Shown here one piece after another: positions 15,993 through 26,900 of a stretch of 36,879 nucleotides of DNA. The position numbers and the translations under genes were made by a program. The stretch comes from Planctomycetales bacterium (GTDB taxonomy: Bacteria > Planctomycetota > Planctomycetia > Isosphaerales > Isosphaeraceae). The notes under the pieces are model-generated. The model was not told the DNA's origin. It saw only the letters and a list, made by a program, of their open reading frames with translations, and did not search any database. Position 1 is the stretch's first letter. Every line of letters starts with the position of its first letter. The stretch covers positions 1 to 36,879 of the forward strand of contig DAIDHB010000275.1 of assembly GCA_027452145.1 (NCBI GenBank). The letters run 5' to 3'.

Positions 15993-18221
15993 ATGACCGG
16001 GAGACGGATGATCCTGCTGCTCGCCCTCGCGGCGGCCGGGACGGCAATCGGTGCAGACAGCGCGGCCCTGGCGTTCCAGGCGGGCGACGGTCGCCAGTAT
16101 TTCGTCCGCGTGGTCGACGGCAAGAACCAGAACGTGCCGAACGTCGGGGTCATGGCCCGCGCGCCGGATGGCACGCTCCGCTCGTACAAAACGGACGACA
16201 ACGGCCGAGTGACACTCCGGGGTGATGTCACCGTCGAGGGGACCTGGCTGACAGCCGAGGGGAAGGACGCGGTCGCCTGGGCGCGGGTTGATGACACAAC
16301 AGGCGGGCGGCCGGGCTCGATGCGCGGCCGGCCGGCCGTCATGACGCTCGTCCCGCTCAACCACCAGGTCGAGGGCACGGTCCTGGATGCCCAGGGCAAG
16401 CCGATCGCCGGCGCGAAGGTCGGCGCCCACCGCCTGATCCACCCGAAGAATGGGACGCTCACGCAGGACATCCAGGACCACGCCCCGCTGCTCGGCCTGG
16501 TGACGACCGATGCGACGGGGAAGTTCACCGTGAAATTGCCCGAGCGCACCAACGCCTACCTGGACGTCCGGCACCCGCGGCACCTCGGCAAGCGGGCACT
16601 CGCGCGGCTGGACGCGAAGACCCTCGACCCGGTGAGGCTCGAGCCGTCCGGATGGATCGCCGGCCGGGCGCTCGACAAGACGACCGGCAAGCCGATCGCC
16701 GGCGCGAGAGTCGCCGCCCAGCTCGTCGAGCGCCGGCACAGGCCGCGCACCGACGGCTGGGGCCAGGGCGAGACCGACAGCGAGGGCCGGTTCACGGTCG
16801 GCGGCCTCGATCCCGGGGTGTACAACCTGGTGCTCGTCGAGGTCCAGGGGCGCCCGCGCGCCACGGCGGCCGCCGTCGACGCGATTCGCGTCAAGATCGG
16901 CGCGGAGGCCGCCGCCGACCTCGCGGTCGTCGAGGGCCGCACCCTGCGCGGGGTCGTCGTCGACCGCGGGAATTCGGACCAGCCCATCGCCGGCGCGCAG
17001 ATCGGCTGCCAGGGGCCCGCGCACCCGCGCACCGGCACCGCGCTGATGGTCACCGAGACCGACGCCCGCGGCCGCTTCGCGTTCCACGTCCCGCCGGGCG
17101 AGCAATACATCTACCTGATCGACGACCCGACTGGCGGCCGGATGGACCGACGGCTCGTCACCGTGCCCGAGCAGGGCGAGCTGCCGCCGGTGTACCTGCT
17201 GCTCGCCTCGACCGGTGAATCGGCTCAGGCTCCGGCCCAGGCCCCGCCACCCCAGGGAACCACCGTCGTGGGCCGCACCGTCACCGTCATGAAAGCCGTC
17301 GCGGTTGCCGCGGCGAAGGCCGACGAGAAGACGCGCACCGTCACCGGCCGTCTCACCGACCCGAAGGGCCAGCCGGTCGTCGGCGTGCGAGTCTCGGCCG
17401 ACACCGGCAAGGATCCGTCCGACTCGGCGGTGACCGACCGCGACGGCACCTTCATCATCGACGAACTCCCCGCCCGCCAGCTCTGGATCACCATGGACCG
17501 GCCGCTCGAGCAGGCCGTCAAGCAATCCCTGCCCGCTGACAAGAACGAGGTCACCGCGACCTATCGGGCGCAGATCGACGAGAAGGCTCGGCGCGCCGTG
17601 GCGCCCGTCGCCAGCGAGCCGATCCCGCCCGACCTGCGCGATCGGCTGACGTTGATCGACCTCACGCCCTACGGCACCAACTTCCTCGCCGACGGCCCCG
17701 GCGATCCGGGCGACCGTAACAATCTCGATCGCGTCCCCCGCGGCGTGCGGAAGCTCGGCAACGACTACTTCCTCATCGGCGACCGGATGGTCCACCTCCG
17801 CGGCGAGTCGAGGAAGGTCGGGCCGGCCGTCGTCCCGGGCATCAAGGTCGGCGCCCGCGCCAAGAAGATCCACTTCTTCCACGGCACTCAGCAGCAGGCC
17901 GACGCCGGCACGGCCGTCGGCACCTACGTGATCCACTACGCCGACGGCAAGAAGGAGACCGTCCCGTTCGCCTATCAGAAGCAGATCGTCGACTGGTGGC
18001 ACTTCCCCACCCAGAAGAACGACCCCACCGAGGCCCGCATCGCCTGGAAGGGCGGCAACGATCTCGTGGACAGGAACAACGAGAACTGCGAGATCCGCCT
18101 CTACGCCTTCGACTGGACCAACCCCCACCCCGACAAGGTGATCGCGAGCATCGACGCTGTCTCATCCATGTCGAAGTGTGACCCGTTCCTGATCGCGGTG
18201 ACGCTCGAGCGCGACAAGTAA
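15993..18221 (+). CDS. Secreted carboxypeptidase-regulatory-like repeat protein
   Basis: A 742-residue protein with a signal peptide (RRMILLLALAAAGTAIGADSAALAFQ). Several Ig-like carboxypeptidase-regulatory (transthyretin-fold) repeats follow, each carrying a G(T/R)V-D-GKPIAGAKV-type start and a T-D-GRFTV/F-type strand: about residues 30-105, 125-215, 222-310, 315-405 and 445-530. The C-terminal part (about 550-742: IDLTPYGTNFLADGPGDP, GIKVGARAKKIHFFHGTQ, YVIHYADGKKETVPF) resembles a beta-sandwich ligand-binding module common in secreted planctomycete proteins. No catalytic motif is visible. Likely cell-surface or periplasmic binding/structural role; ligand unknown. It converges with the ABC ATPase gene, the ends being only 20 bp apart. 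Confidence 0.75.
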   Translation: MTGRRMILLLALAAAGTAIGADSAALAFQAGDGRQYFVRVVDGKNQNVPNVGVMARAPDGTLRSYKTDDNGRVTLRGDVTVEGTWLTAEGKDAVAWARVDDTTGGRPGSMRGRPAVMTLVPLNHQVEGTVLDAQGKPIAGAKVGAHRLIHPKNGTLTQDIQDHAPLLGLVTTDATGKFTVKLPERTNAYLDVRHPRHLGKRALARLDAKTLDPVRLEPSGWIAGRALDKTTGKPIAGARVAAQLVERRHRPRTDGWGQGETDSEGRFTVGGLDPGVYNLVLVEVQGRPRATAAAVDAIRVKIGAEAAADLAVVEGRTLRGVVVDRGNSDQPIAGAQIGCQGPAHPRTGTALMVTETDARGRFAFHVPPGEQYIYLIDDPTGGRMDRRLVTVPEQGELPPVYLLLASTGESAQAPAQAPPPQGTTVVGRTVTVMKAVAVAAAKADEKTRTVTGRLTDPKGQPVVGVRVSADTGKDPSDSAVTDRDGTFIIDELPARQLWITMDRPLEQAVKQSLPADKNEVTATYRAQIDEKARRAVAPVASEPIPPDLRDRLTLIDLTPYGTNFLADGPGDPGDRNNLDRVPRGVRKLGNDYFLIGDRMVHLRGESRKVGPAVVPGIKVGARAKKIHFFHGTQQQADAGTAVGTYVIHYADGKKETVPFAYQKQIVDWWHFPTQKNDPTEARIAWKGGNDLVDRNNENCEIRLYAFDWTNPHPDKVIASIDAVSSMSKCDPFLIAVTLERDK

Positions 18222-18241
18222 AGGGCTGATTTACGCCTGTT

Positions 18242-18929
<688 letters not shown>

Positions 18930-18937
<8 letters not shown>

Positions 18938-20054
18938 AGCGGAGCGCCTCGGTGGGGTCGAGCGCCGCGGCGCGCGCGGCCGGATACAGTCCGCCCAGCA
19001 CGCTCAGGCCGATCCCCATGAGCAGACCGAGCCCCAGCACCTCCGGCGGGATATTCGGTTCGATGAACCCCCGCGACGTCGGCGAGAGCGTGAGCGCCCT
19101 CATCCCGGCCAGGGCCAGCAGGCCGCCCAGCACGCTGCCGGCCAGCGCGATCGCCAGCGACTCGCCCAGGATCATCGCCAGCACCCGCCGCCGACGCCAC
19201 CCGACGGCGCGCAAAAGCCCGATCTCGCGCGTCCGCTCGAAGATCGACATCAGCATCGTGTTGAGCATCCCGACGGCGCCCAGCACCATCGCGATCGACG
19301 CGGTCGCCCACGCCATCGCCTTCGCCAGGCGGATCTGCGTGTCGGCCAGCACATAATCGCGCGCGGGCGTGACCGCCACGCCGGGAAGCGCCGCCTCGAT
19401 CCGCTTGCGCAGGGGCTCGAGGTACTCGGGCTCGGGTGATTTCGCCGTGATCACCAGGCCCGTCGCCTGCCCCTCGCGTCCCATCATCTTCTGAAGGGTC
19501 GTCAGCGGCAGGACCAGGGCCCCGTTCTCGAACAGGCTCTCGCTCTCGAATGTCCCCACCACGGTGAACGGCTCGCCCGCGACATCCAGCCGGTCGCCGA
19601 CCTTCCTGTCGAGATTCAGCGCCAGGACCCGTCCGAGCAGCACCTCGTGGTCGTCGCCCGGCCGCAGCGAGCGGCCATCGAGGACCCGGATACCCCGGAA
19701 CAGCAGGCTCTCCGGCACCCAGCCGTTGACCAGCACGCTGGCAATATTCCGGTCCTCGAAGGCGACGGTATCCACCAGCGTTGGCGACGCGTCGGCCACG
19801 CCCTCGATCTGGCGCACGCGGTCGACCAGCTTTGCATCGAGGCTGCTCGAAAGCTGGTTGGTGCTCCCGGCGTGCACGGCGATCAGGTCGATCCGCTTCG
19901 AGCGATAGATCGCGGCGAACGACCGCTCGAAGTTCCACGAGATCCCGACCAGGATGATCACGGCCGCGATCGCCACCGACAGCCCGATCGCCGTCAGCGC
20001 GGTCCGCATCGGCCGGTTCGTCGCGTTCCTGACGATCAGCGTGATGAAGCCCAC
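18930..20054 (-). CDS. ABC transporter permease (FtsX/MacB type)
   Basis: The protein has 374 residues from a GTG at 20054, chosen because GGAGGGG lies about 6 nt upstream and the family start (FITLIVRNATNRPMRTALTAIGLSVAIAAVIILVG) follows at once; an in-frame extension to 20195 has no family support. Layout: N-terminal helix, periplasmic domain about 45-235, then three helices with the SIFERTREIGLLRAVGWRRRRV cytoplasmic motif and the end AARAAALDPTEALRYE. Partner of the ATPase that overlaps it. A 124-bp gap separates it from the methyltransferase upstream in the operon. Function: lipoprotein/lipid-type transport from the inner membrane, by family. Confidence 0.87.
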
Positions 20055-20178
20055 CGGCCGTCCCCTCCGCTCGCCCGGCCCAAGTCGGCGCACGCCGCGA
20101 CCGGGGCGGTTTCCAATGTCCCGGAGAACCCGCGCCGAAGCAAGGCGCCGGATTCCCTCCTCGGCCCTGAGCGACGAC

Positions 20179-21030
20179 TCACTCCGCCGGCGCATGCCCC
20201 ACCAGCACGTAGCCGACCCCTCGCCAGACCGGCAGGAACTCGGCGTCGGGGATGACCTTTTTCGCCAGGGTCAGCACGTCGAGGTCGCGGTAGCGCTCGA
20301 CCATCTCGGTGAACGCGTCGCCCAGGTTCATCAGCCGCGACACGATCCAGCGATCGAACGCCGGGAAACCCAGCTTGTGGCCGATCATCCGGTCGGTCAG
20401 GTTCGGCATCTCGTCGGAAACCACGATCGGCGCACCGGGCCGCGCCACCCGCACCATCTCGCGCAGTGCGGCCTCGGGGTTGTTGAAGTAATTGAACGCC
20501 CCGATGCTCAGCACCGCGTCGAACTGGCGGTCGGCCAGCGGCAGGGTCTCGGCCTCGCACTGGGCCAGCCGGATGTCGCGGCCCTCGGCCCGGCGGCGGC
20601 AGGCGTCGAGCTGCGAACGCGAGATGTCCACGCCCGCGATCCGCCAGTCCTTCGGCAGCCAGTCGAGATAGACCCCGTCGCCGATCGCCACGTCGAGCAG
20701 GTCCAGCCGCGGCCGCTCCGGCAGGTGGCGCAGCACGGCATTCCGCGCCCGCCGCTCGCCGCCGTTGCAGAACCACGTGAACTTCTCCCAGAAGCGGAAC
20801 TTCGGCCAGAGCGGGCTGTCGTAGAATTGCTGCGCCACGCCGTTGTTATCGTCCGTGTGATCCTTGATGACGAGGATTCCGTCCTCGATCCGGTAGCGCG
20901 CATGGCAACCCGCGCACTCCGCGGCCGATTCTGAAGCCCCCAGCGGACCGAGGCACGCCGGGCAGCGCCAGATGTCCCAGCTCTCCAGCCATCGCGTCGC
21001 CTCGGAGGTCTCTCGGCTCACCGTGGACAT
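20179..21030 (-). CDS. SAM-dependent methyltransferase with N-terminal zinc ribbon (copy 1)
   Basis: The protein has 283 residues from the ATG at 21030, with GGGAGG 6 nt upstream; the in-frame start at 21072 lacks this. Residues about 21-45 form a zinc ribbon (CPACLGPLG then CAGCHARY). The methyltransferase core follows: LLDVAIGDGVYLDWLP (SAM motif I), GVDISRSQL, AEGRDIRLAQCEAETLPLAD and FDAVLSIGAFNYFNNPEAALREM. A C-terminal part (EMPNLTDRMIGHKLGFPAFDRW) is shared with the next gene. The two genes are clearly related and look like a tandem duplication. In this operon it probably methylates the acyl/polyketide product or an intermediate; whether on O, C or N cannot be read from sequence. Confidence 0.82.
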   Translation of the reverse strand: MSTVSRETSEATRWLESWDIWRCPACLGPLGASESAAECAGCHARYRIEDGILVIKDHTDDNNGVAQQFYDSPLWPKFRFWEKFTWFCNGGERRARNAVLRHLPERPRLDLLDVAIGDGVYLDWLPKDWRIAGVDISRSQLDACRRRAEGRDIRLAQCEAETLPLADRQFDAVLSIGAFNYFNNPEAALREMVRVARPGAPIVVSDEMPNLTDRMIGHKLGFPAFDRWIVSRLMNLGDAFTEMVERYRDLDVLTLAKKVIPDAEFLPVWRGVGYVLVGHAPAE

Positions 21031-21079
21031 GTCATGCCTCCCGAAAGGGAAGTGTTCGTAGGAATGAGTCACCGGCCGC

Positions 21080-21919
21080 TTACGAGCCGCCCCGATTGAT
21101 CAGACAGTACCCCAGCCCATGCCAGATTCGATGCCGCTCGGCCCCGGGCCAGACTCGCTGCGTCAGCCCGACGAGATCGACGTCAAATCCGAGCGCCATC
21201 TCGACGAACTCGCGATCGAGTCCCAGCAATCCCAGCCACCAGGCGTCGAATTTCGGGAAGCCGATCAGGTGCCCGAGCCCCGCGCGGTGCAGGCCCGGGA
21301 TCTCATCGGCGACGACCACGGCCCCGCCCGGGCGTGTGACGCGCCGCATCTCGCGGAGCGCGGCCTCGTGGTCACGGAAGTAAGTGAATCCTCCGATCGT
21401 CCAGCAGACGTCGAATGCCGCGTCCTCGAACGGCAGCCGCTCGGCCTCGGCCCAGGCCAGATGCCCCGCCATCCCCGGATTCCGGGCGATGCACGCCTCC
21501 AGCCGCGTCCGCGCGATATCCACGCCATGAACGGTCCACCCCGGCGGCAGGAACCGCAGGTTCTCGCCGTCGCCGATGCCGACCTCCAGCCCCATGACGT
21601 CGGGCCGATCGACCTCCAGCAGGTCGCGGAGGATCTGCATTCGCGCCCGGCGTACACCGCCCTGGAGCACGAGGAACCCCTGCTCCCATGGGCGAAACCG
21701 CCGCCAGCCCGGCCCGTCGTAGAAGGCCGCGACCGTCCGATTCCGGCCGGCGAGCGGCCCGATCGCCTCGAGGATTCCGCCGCGGAACGGGTAGGCACGC
21801 CCACACTGCGGGCAGGCAGGTCCTTCGCCGAGTCGCGAGCCGCAGTCCAGGCACGCGGCCAGGTCGCGGATCGTCCCGGCGGTCGGCGTCGAGGTTGTCT
21901 CGGCGGATGGCTGGCTCAT
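21080..21919 (-). CDS. SAM-dependent methyltransferase with N-terminal zinc ribbon (copy 2)
   Basis: A 279-residue paralogue of the downstream gene. Zinc ribbon CLDCGSRLGEGPACPQCG at about 23-40; SAM motif I MGLEVGIGDGENLRFLPPG; GVDIARTRLEACIARNPG; AEAERLPFEDAAFDVCWTIG; C-terminal EIPGLHRAGLGHLIGFPKFDAWW, matching copy 1. GAGGGAG precedes the ATG. Only 49 bp separate its end from the start of copy 1. Retention of both intact copies suggests two methylations or two substrates. Position between the reductase and the transporter places it in the tailoring part of the pathway. Confidence 0.82.
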   Translation of the reverse strand: MSQPSAETTSTPTAGTIRDLAACLDCGSRLGEGPACPQCGRAYPFRGGILEAIGPLAGRNRTVAAFYDGPGWRRFRPWEQGFLVLQGGVRRARMQILRDLLEVDRPDVMGLEVGIGDGENLRFLPPGWTVHGVDIARTRLEACIARNPGMAGHLAWAEAERLPFEDAAFDVCWTIGGFTYFRDHEAALREMRRVTRPGGAVVVADEIPGLHRAGLGHLIGFPKFDAWWLGLLGLDREFVEMALGFDVDLVGLTQRVWPGAERHRIWHGLGYCLINRGGS

Positions 21920-21931
21920 GGCGCGGCTCCC

Positions 21932-22747
21932 TCAGAACTCGACGTGCAGCGCCTGGGGCCCGGCCAAACGCATCAAGGCATCGAAGAGCCGGTCGGGCAT
22001 GTACCGCAAGACGGCCAGGCCGATCCGCATGTTCCAGGGGAAGATGCAGTTCCGCGGCCGCCGCTCGACGGCCCGAACCAGGTGCCGCGCGGCATCCTCG
22101 GGCTCAATCATCTTGACCGGCCGCTGATAGGGAACCGACGTGCTCATCTGGGTGCGGACGAATCCCGGGCAGACGGTCGTCACCGTCACCCCCCGGCGCC
22201 GCAGGCCGGGCCGCAGGGCCTCGAGATAGGCGATCAGCGCGGCCTTGGATGCTGAGTAAGAGATCATCCAGGGAAACCCGCGATAGCCGGCCATGCTGGC
22301 CACGCCGATGAGGTGCCCGCGTCCCCGCGCGATCATGCCGGGCAACACGGCCTCGATCGAGTGCGCCACGCCGACCAGGTTGACCTCGAGCGTCTGGCGG
22401 AGCGTCGCGGTGTCCAGCTCGGGGACGAGGGTCAGCGTGCCGATGCCGGCGCAGGCCAGCAGCACCTCGGTCGGCCCGACCTGCGATTCAATCCCGGCGA
22501 CGGCAAGGAAGAGCGCGTCGCGGTCCGTGACGTCGACCGTGGCGTCGGCGACGGTCGCGCCCTGGTCCCGCAGCTCCTGGACCAGCGCCGCGAGCCCCGG
22601 CCCGTCACGGTCGATCAGGCCCAGCGGCGTCCCGCGCCCGGCGAGGGCCAGCGCCGTGGCGCGCCCGATGCCGTGGGCGGCGCCGGTGAGCAGCACGGTC
22701 GGCCGCTTCGCATCGGTGTTCGTGTTCACGTTGGTCTTCGCGTTCAT
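21932..22747 (-). CDS. Short-chain dehydrogenase/reductase
   Basis: A 271-residue classical SDR: cofactor motif TGAAHGIG (21-28), LIDRD at the end of strand beta-2, DVTDRD, ACAGIG (the NAG position), catalytic S151, Y164 and K168 in SYSASKAA, and the PGFVRT segment. The start ATG overlaps the hydrolase stop codon (ATGA at 22744-22747), with AAGGAG 7 nt upstream, so they are translationally coupled. The N-terminus (MNAKTNVNTNTDAK) is polar and low-complexity, unlike the rest. It probably reduces or oxidises a carbonyl/hydroxyl on the acyl product using NAD(P)H. The family is certain; substrate unknown. Confidence 0.87.
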   Translation of the reverse strand: MNAKTNVNTNTDAKRPTVLLTGAAHGIGRATALALAGRGTPLGLIDRDGPGLAALVQELRDQGATVADATVDVTDRDALFLAVAGIESQVGPTEVLLACAGIGTLTLVPELDTATLRQTLEVNLVGVAHSIEAVLPGMIARGRGHLIGVASMAGYRGFPWMISYSASKAALIAYLEALRPGLRRRGVTVTTVCPGFVRTQMSTSVPYQRPVKMIEPEDAARHLVRAVERRPRNCIFPWNMRIGLAVLRYMPDRLFDALMRLAGPQALHVEF

Positions 22748-23601
22748 GCCCGGCTCCTTGCCAGCCCGGCCGACGGCCGGACCGCCAGCAGGTAGTCATT
22801 GACCCGCTCGAGGAACGCCTCGGGATTCTCCTCGGGCGCCCGGTGCTTCGCGCCCGGCACGCGGACGTTCTCGCAGTGCGACAGGTGCTCGGCCAGGTAG
22901 TCGGCCGTCGCCAGGAACGGCGAGTGCTCGCCGAAGAGCGCGAGGACCGGCTGGGTCACGCAGCGGATCATTTCCTCGGTCAGACCGGCCTCGACCTTCG
23001 CATCGTCGCCGCACGTCGTTCCGGCGAGCCGCAGCAGGCGGGTGAACGCCGGCAGCCCGACGGCCTGCCGGAACCGCAGCATCCGGTCGCCGTCCAGGTG
23101 CAGCACCTGGTCGAAGAACCGGCCCAGGTCGTACCAGTACTCGTCCGAGAGCGTCACCCCGGCCGCCGCGGCCTCGTCGCGGAAGTTCTGCCAGTGTCCC
23201 CAGCGGCTCACGTCCTCCAGGTGCCGCAGCGCGGGGAAGCACGGGTCGGAGAGCACCACCGCCTCGACCCGGTCCGGCCGCACCGCGGCGGCGTGCATCG
23301 CGATCACGCCGCCGAAGCTGTGGCCCACCACCATCGCGCGGTCGATCTCCAGCGCGTCCATGATCGCGATCGCGTCGCCCGCCTGGTCGGCCGACGTGTA
23401 CCCCGAGGGCGGCACGTCGCTGTATCCGTGGCCGCGCAGGTCGTAGGCCGTCACCCGGAACGAGCGGCCGAGCTCCACCATCGCCCGGCAGAGGAACCAG
23501 ATCGACAGGTCCCCCGTCAGGCCGTGGATCAACAACACGTCCGGCCCCTCGCCGGCCTGCTGGTAGTGGAAGTTCAGTCCGTTGGCCTGAATCCTGGGCA
23601 T
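22744..23601 (-). CDS. Alpha/beta hydrolase (possible product-releasing thioesterase)
   Basis: A 285-residue alpha/beta hydrolase: oxyanion-hole HGLTGD (about 26-31), RGHGYSD, nucleophile elbow GHSFGG with S95, and catalytic His H253 in AKHRAPEENP; the acid is probably E225 in LFGEHSP or a residue near D119. The megasynthases have no in-line thioesterase, so this enzyme is the natural candidate for hydrolysing the chain from the ACP. That is inference; lactonase or esterase activity is also possible. It sits 58 nt after the free ACP gene and overlaps the SDR gene by 4 nt. Confidence 0.82.
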   Translation of the reverse strand: MPRIQANGLNFHYQQAGEGPDVLLIHGLTGDLSIWFLCRAMVELGRSFRVTAYDLRGHGYSDVPPSGYTSADQAGDAIAIMDALEIDRAMVVGHSFGGVIAMHAAAVRPDRVEAVVLSDPCFPALRHLEDVSRWGHWQNFRDEAAAAGVTLSDEYWYDLGRFFDQVLHLDGDRMLRFRQAVGLPAFTRLLRLAGTTCGDDAKVEAGLTEEMIRCVTQPVLALFGEHSPFLATADYLAEHLSHCENVRVPGAKHRAPEENPEAFLERVNDYLLAVRPSAGLARSRA

Positions 23602-23659
23602 GAGGAACTCTCCGCTTCTCCGCCGACTTCGGAAGTCTTGGCGTTGGACTGAAGCTTTA

Positions 23660-23953
23660 TCACTTCAGATGAGTTTGAATGAACTTCACCAGCTCGCCGA
23701 TCGCCAGGTCGCGGTCAGTCCGCCGGCCGATCTCGGCCATCAGCTCGTTGAACGGCAGCGGCCGGCCGTAATGCTGCTGGAGGGCCTCGCCGAGCACGAC
23801 CGCGTCGATCGACGCCAGGCCGAGGTCGGCGAAGAACCGGGTCTCCTCGTCGATCTCGGCCGAGGGCGCGACGCCCATCTGCTCGGCCAGGATCGCGCGG
23901 ACGTCCCGCAGGATCTCGGCCCTCGCGGGTGCGGGGACGGGGACGGTGGTCAC
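23660..23953 (-). CDS. Free-standing acyl carrier protein
   Basis: A 97-residue ACP starting at GTG, with GGAGGAG 7 nt upstream. The GTG overlaps the stop codon of the megasynthase partner (GTGA), so it is coupled to it. Helix I is EILRDVRAILAEQMGV; the phosphopantetheine site is S48 in FADLGLASIDAVVLGEAL, with Ala before the Ser instead of the usual Asp; helix III is LPFNELMAEI. It would carry the acyl chain between the megasynthases and the hydrolase/reductase, or supply a starter. Longer in-frame starts upstream fall inside the previous gene and add non-ACP sequence, so they are rejected. Confidence 0.88.
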   Translation of the reverse strand: MTTVPVPAPARAEILRDVRAILAEQMGVAPSAEIDEETRFFADLGLASIDAVVLGEALQQHYGRPLPFNELMAEIGRRTDRDLAIGELVKFIQTHLK

Positions 23954-26900
23954 GATCGGGCTCCTCCGTCTTTCAGGGTCCACGCCCAGGCGCATTCGCC
24001 CCGGCGGTTGGTGTGTACGAGCAACGTTTCCGGCGCCGTCGGGTTCGGGCGCACCCGCAAGGCGCCTCCGGTTCCCTCCGCGCCGACGACCTCGGCACGA
24101 TGACCGTCGATCCCCGCGCCGTCGCAACGCGCGGCGGCCTCGCGGGCGCAGCGGAACCGCGCGAGCCACTCCGCCCGGGAATGCGACAGGCCGACGAGCA
24201 ACTCCCGCTCCGCGGCGGTGAGATCCGCGTCGTCGGCATCCGGCAGGACCGTCGCAACCGCGATCCCCGGCCGCGCGCCGGGCTCGCGGACGGCGATGGC
24301 CACCGCGACCCCCTCGGCCTGGCCGATCGCAATCGACGGCAGCGACCGATCGCCCGGATCCTCGACCCTCGTCAGGATCGCCCGGCCGCGATCGTCGACG
24401 ACGGCCAGGTCGGCCGGATAGGTGGCCGCGCAACCCTCGGCCCGCCAGATCCGCCGCGCGGCCTCCTTCGCGGCGATCCGGCCCCAGAGGCGATGCGAGC
24501 GTTCGGACTCGGTGCCACCGGCCGCCAGGTGCCCGGCTCGTTCCGCCGGCCCGAGCTGCGTCCCCTCGAGGACGTCGCGCCAGACGGGCCGCCCCATGTC
24601 GGCCGGAGGCGCCAGCCATACCGCCTTCACGCCGGCTCCCGCGCCACCCAGCGCCAGCTCCTCGCCGATGAAGACGTCCTGCGGCTGGCGAAACACGTCG
24701 CGATATCGGCTGGGCCAGCGGAACCGCCAGTCCTCCCAGTCGCGCAGCCGCATCCAGACGGTCCCGTCCGGCCGGACGATCTCGGCCGTAACCCGCACGC
24801 GATGGCGCTGGACTTCCTCGATTGTGATTCGGCAGGCCACGTCGGTGCCGACCGGCGGCCGGCTGCCGCGGAGCTGAAGCTCCTCCATGCGCAGCGGGAA
24901 CACCACGTCCCCCTCGTCGGCCAGGTAGTCGAGCCCCCAGCACCCCAGCAGGTGCGTGAAGCTATCGAGCACGATCAGGTCGGTGTGCAGGTTCGCGGCC
25001 TGGCCGGGCCGCAGCAAGGGCTCGCACGGCAGGACGCGCAGGACTCCGTCAATCCCCTGCGCCGAGTACTTTCCCACCTGGACGAGTGCCTGGAACGCCG
25101 AGCCGTGAAACAGCCACTGCTCGCCGTAAAGGGACTCCGCCGTGAACCGGCTGGTGTGCGGATCCTCGAGCTTCCAGTCGGCGGCGGGCTGGGGCGGCGG
25201 GCTCGAAACGGCAAACACCGCGACTGCCTCGAAGACAGGCCGGGGCGCATCGAGCCGGCCGTCAACACCTCGGTTGAACAGGCCCACCCAGACGCGCTCC
25301 TCGCCCGGAGTCTCCGACGGCTCGCGCCGACCGCGCACCTCGAGCACGACCGGCGCGTCCTCGTAGCGCACCCACCGATGCGCGTGCAGCTTTTCGAGTC
25401 TCGCCAGGACCAGGCCCGGCGGCACCACCAGCGCCCCGGCCTGCGCCACCATCTCGGCCATCACGGCGAACGGCAGGACCGGCAGGCCCTTGAGCGTCGG
25501 ATCGAGCGCCGAGACTCGACGGCCGCCCAGCGTGTGGTGCTCGGCGATCGGATCCTCGCGGGCATCGAGCAGGTACACCGACTCGATCTCGGACCCCGGG
25601 ACGAGCCGCCGCAACTCGCCCACCCACGGCCCCGGCTCCGGTCCGCTTGTCGTCATCCCGGAATCATGAGGCGGAAGCTCGTGATGATATCCGTTCCGCT
25701 CGAACTCCTGCGCGGGCGTGCCCAGATACGCCTCCAGCACCGTGCGCTGCGTCTGGAGGAACGCCTGCATCGTCGACTGGAAGGCGAGCATCGCGGCGTC
25801 GACGTCCGGCGCCATCTCCGCGGACTCGTCCTCGACGAACAGCAACCGCGAGGCCGGCGGCAGGGGCGCGGCCTCCGCCATCAATCCCGCGGCGAGCAGG
25901 GCCGCGTCGCCGACTCTGGTCGATTCACCCTCGCCGCAACTGACCGCGGCGAATTGCCGGACCCTCAACCGCGGTGCCAGCGACGGAATGCTCCGCGGAC
26001 GTCGTCGCGCATAAAGGATTCCCGGCTGAATGGGGACGCCCTGAGCGAAGAGCGCGGCGACCAGGTGGTTGAGCTGCGTCAGACCGCCGCGGCGCGGCAG
26101 GTTCGCGGCGATGGCGAAGGCCGGCCGGCCGCGGAGCGTGTCCTGCACGAACCCGGCGAGATTGCCCCGCGCCCCGACGTCGACGAAGACCCGCAGGCCG
26201 TCGGCGTGCATTCGCTCGATCGTCTCGCGGAACGCCACCGCCCGCGTCCACTGCGCGACCGCCAGGTCGCGGATCGCGTCGGGCTGGGACGGCATCGGCT
26301 CGCGCGTGGCGCACGAATACACCGGAACCCGCGGCGAGTGGAACGGCAGCCGTTCGAAGAACTCGGCGACCGGCCCAACCGCCGGCGCAAAGGCCGTCGT
26401 GTGGTAGGCCCGCTGAAAGGGCAGGTCCTCGACCAGGATGTTCAGGCCCTTGAGATGTCCGGCCACGCGCTCGACCTGGTCCGGCGGGCCGGCGAGGACG
26501 ACCTGGTGCGGGCAGTTGTCGATCGCGATCGCTACTCCCTCAACGCCCGCCGCGCGGCAGGCGGCCTCGGCGCGATCGCGGCCCGCGGCCACCGCCAGCA
26601 ATCGCGCGACGGGCACATCGCCGGTTGACTCGAGGCCGCGGAAGACCGCGCCGAGCGCGGCGAGCTGCCGCTCGAGCTGTCGGTCCGTCCGCAGCACGCC
26701 GGCCGACGCCAGCGCCAGCAGCTCGCCGCTGCTGTGGCCGACGACCGCGTCGGGATGCAGGCCGAGGCGCGTCAGCACCTGGTACAGGGCCCACTGCGCG
26801 CTCAGCACCACGTTCACGGCCGTCGGCGCCGACCAGATCTCGGCGTCGGCTTGCGAGGCCCGGCCGAACAGGTACTCGCTCGGCGGCGTCGCGTCGCCCT

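Noticed and set aside
23649..23668. A small hairpin CTGAAG/CTTCAG over the ACP stop codon
   Set aside because: The stem is only 6 bp with no U-run; too weak to call an attenuator or terminator.
23660..24943. A longer, 427-codon version of the ACP gene
   Set aside because: The extra N-terminal part is an out-of-frame reading of the megasynthase partner; the GTG at 23953 has a strong ribosome site and gives a normal 97-residue ACP.
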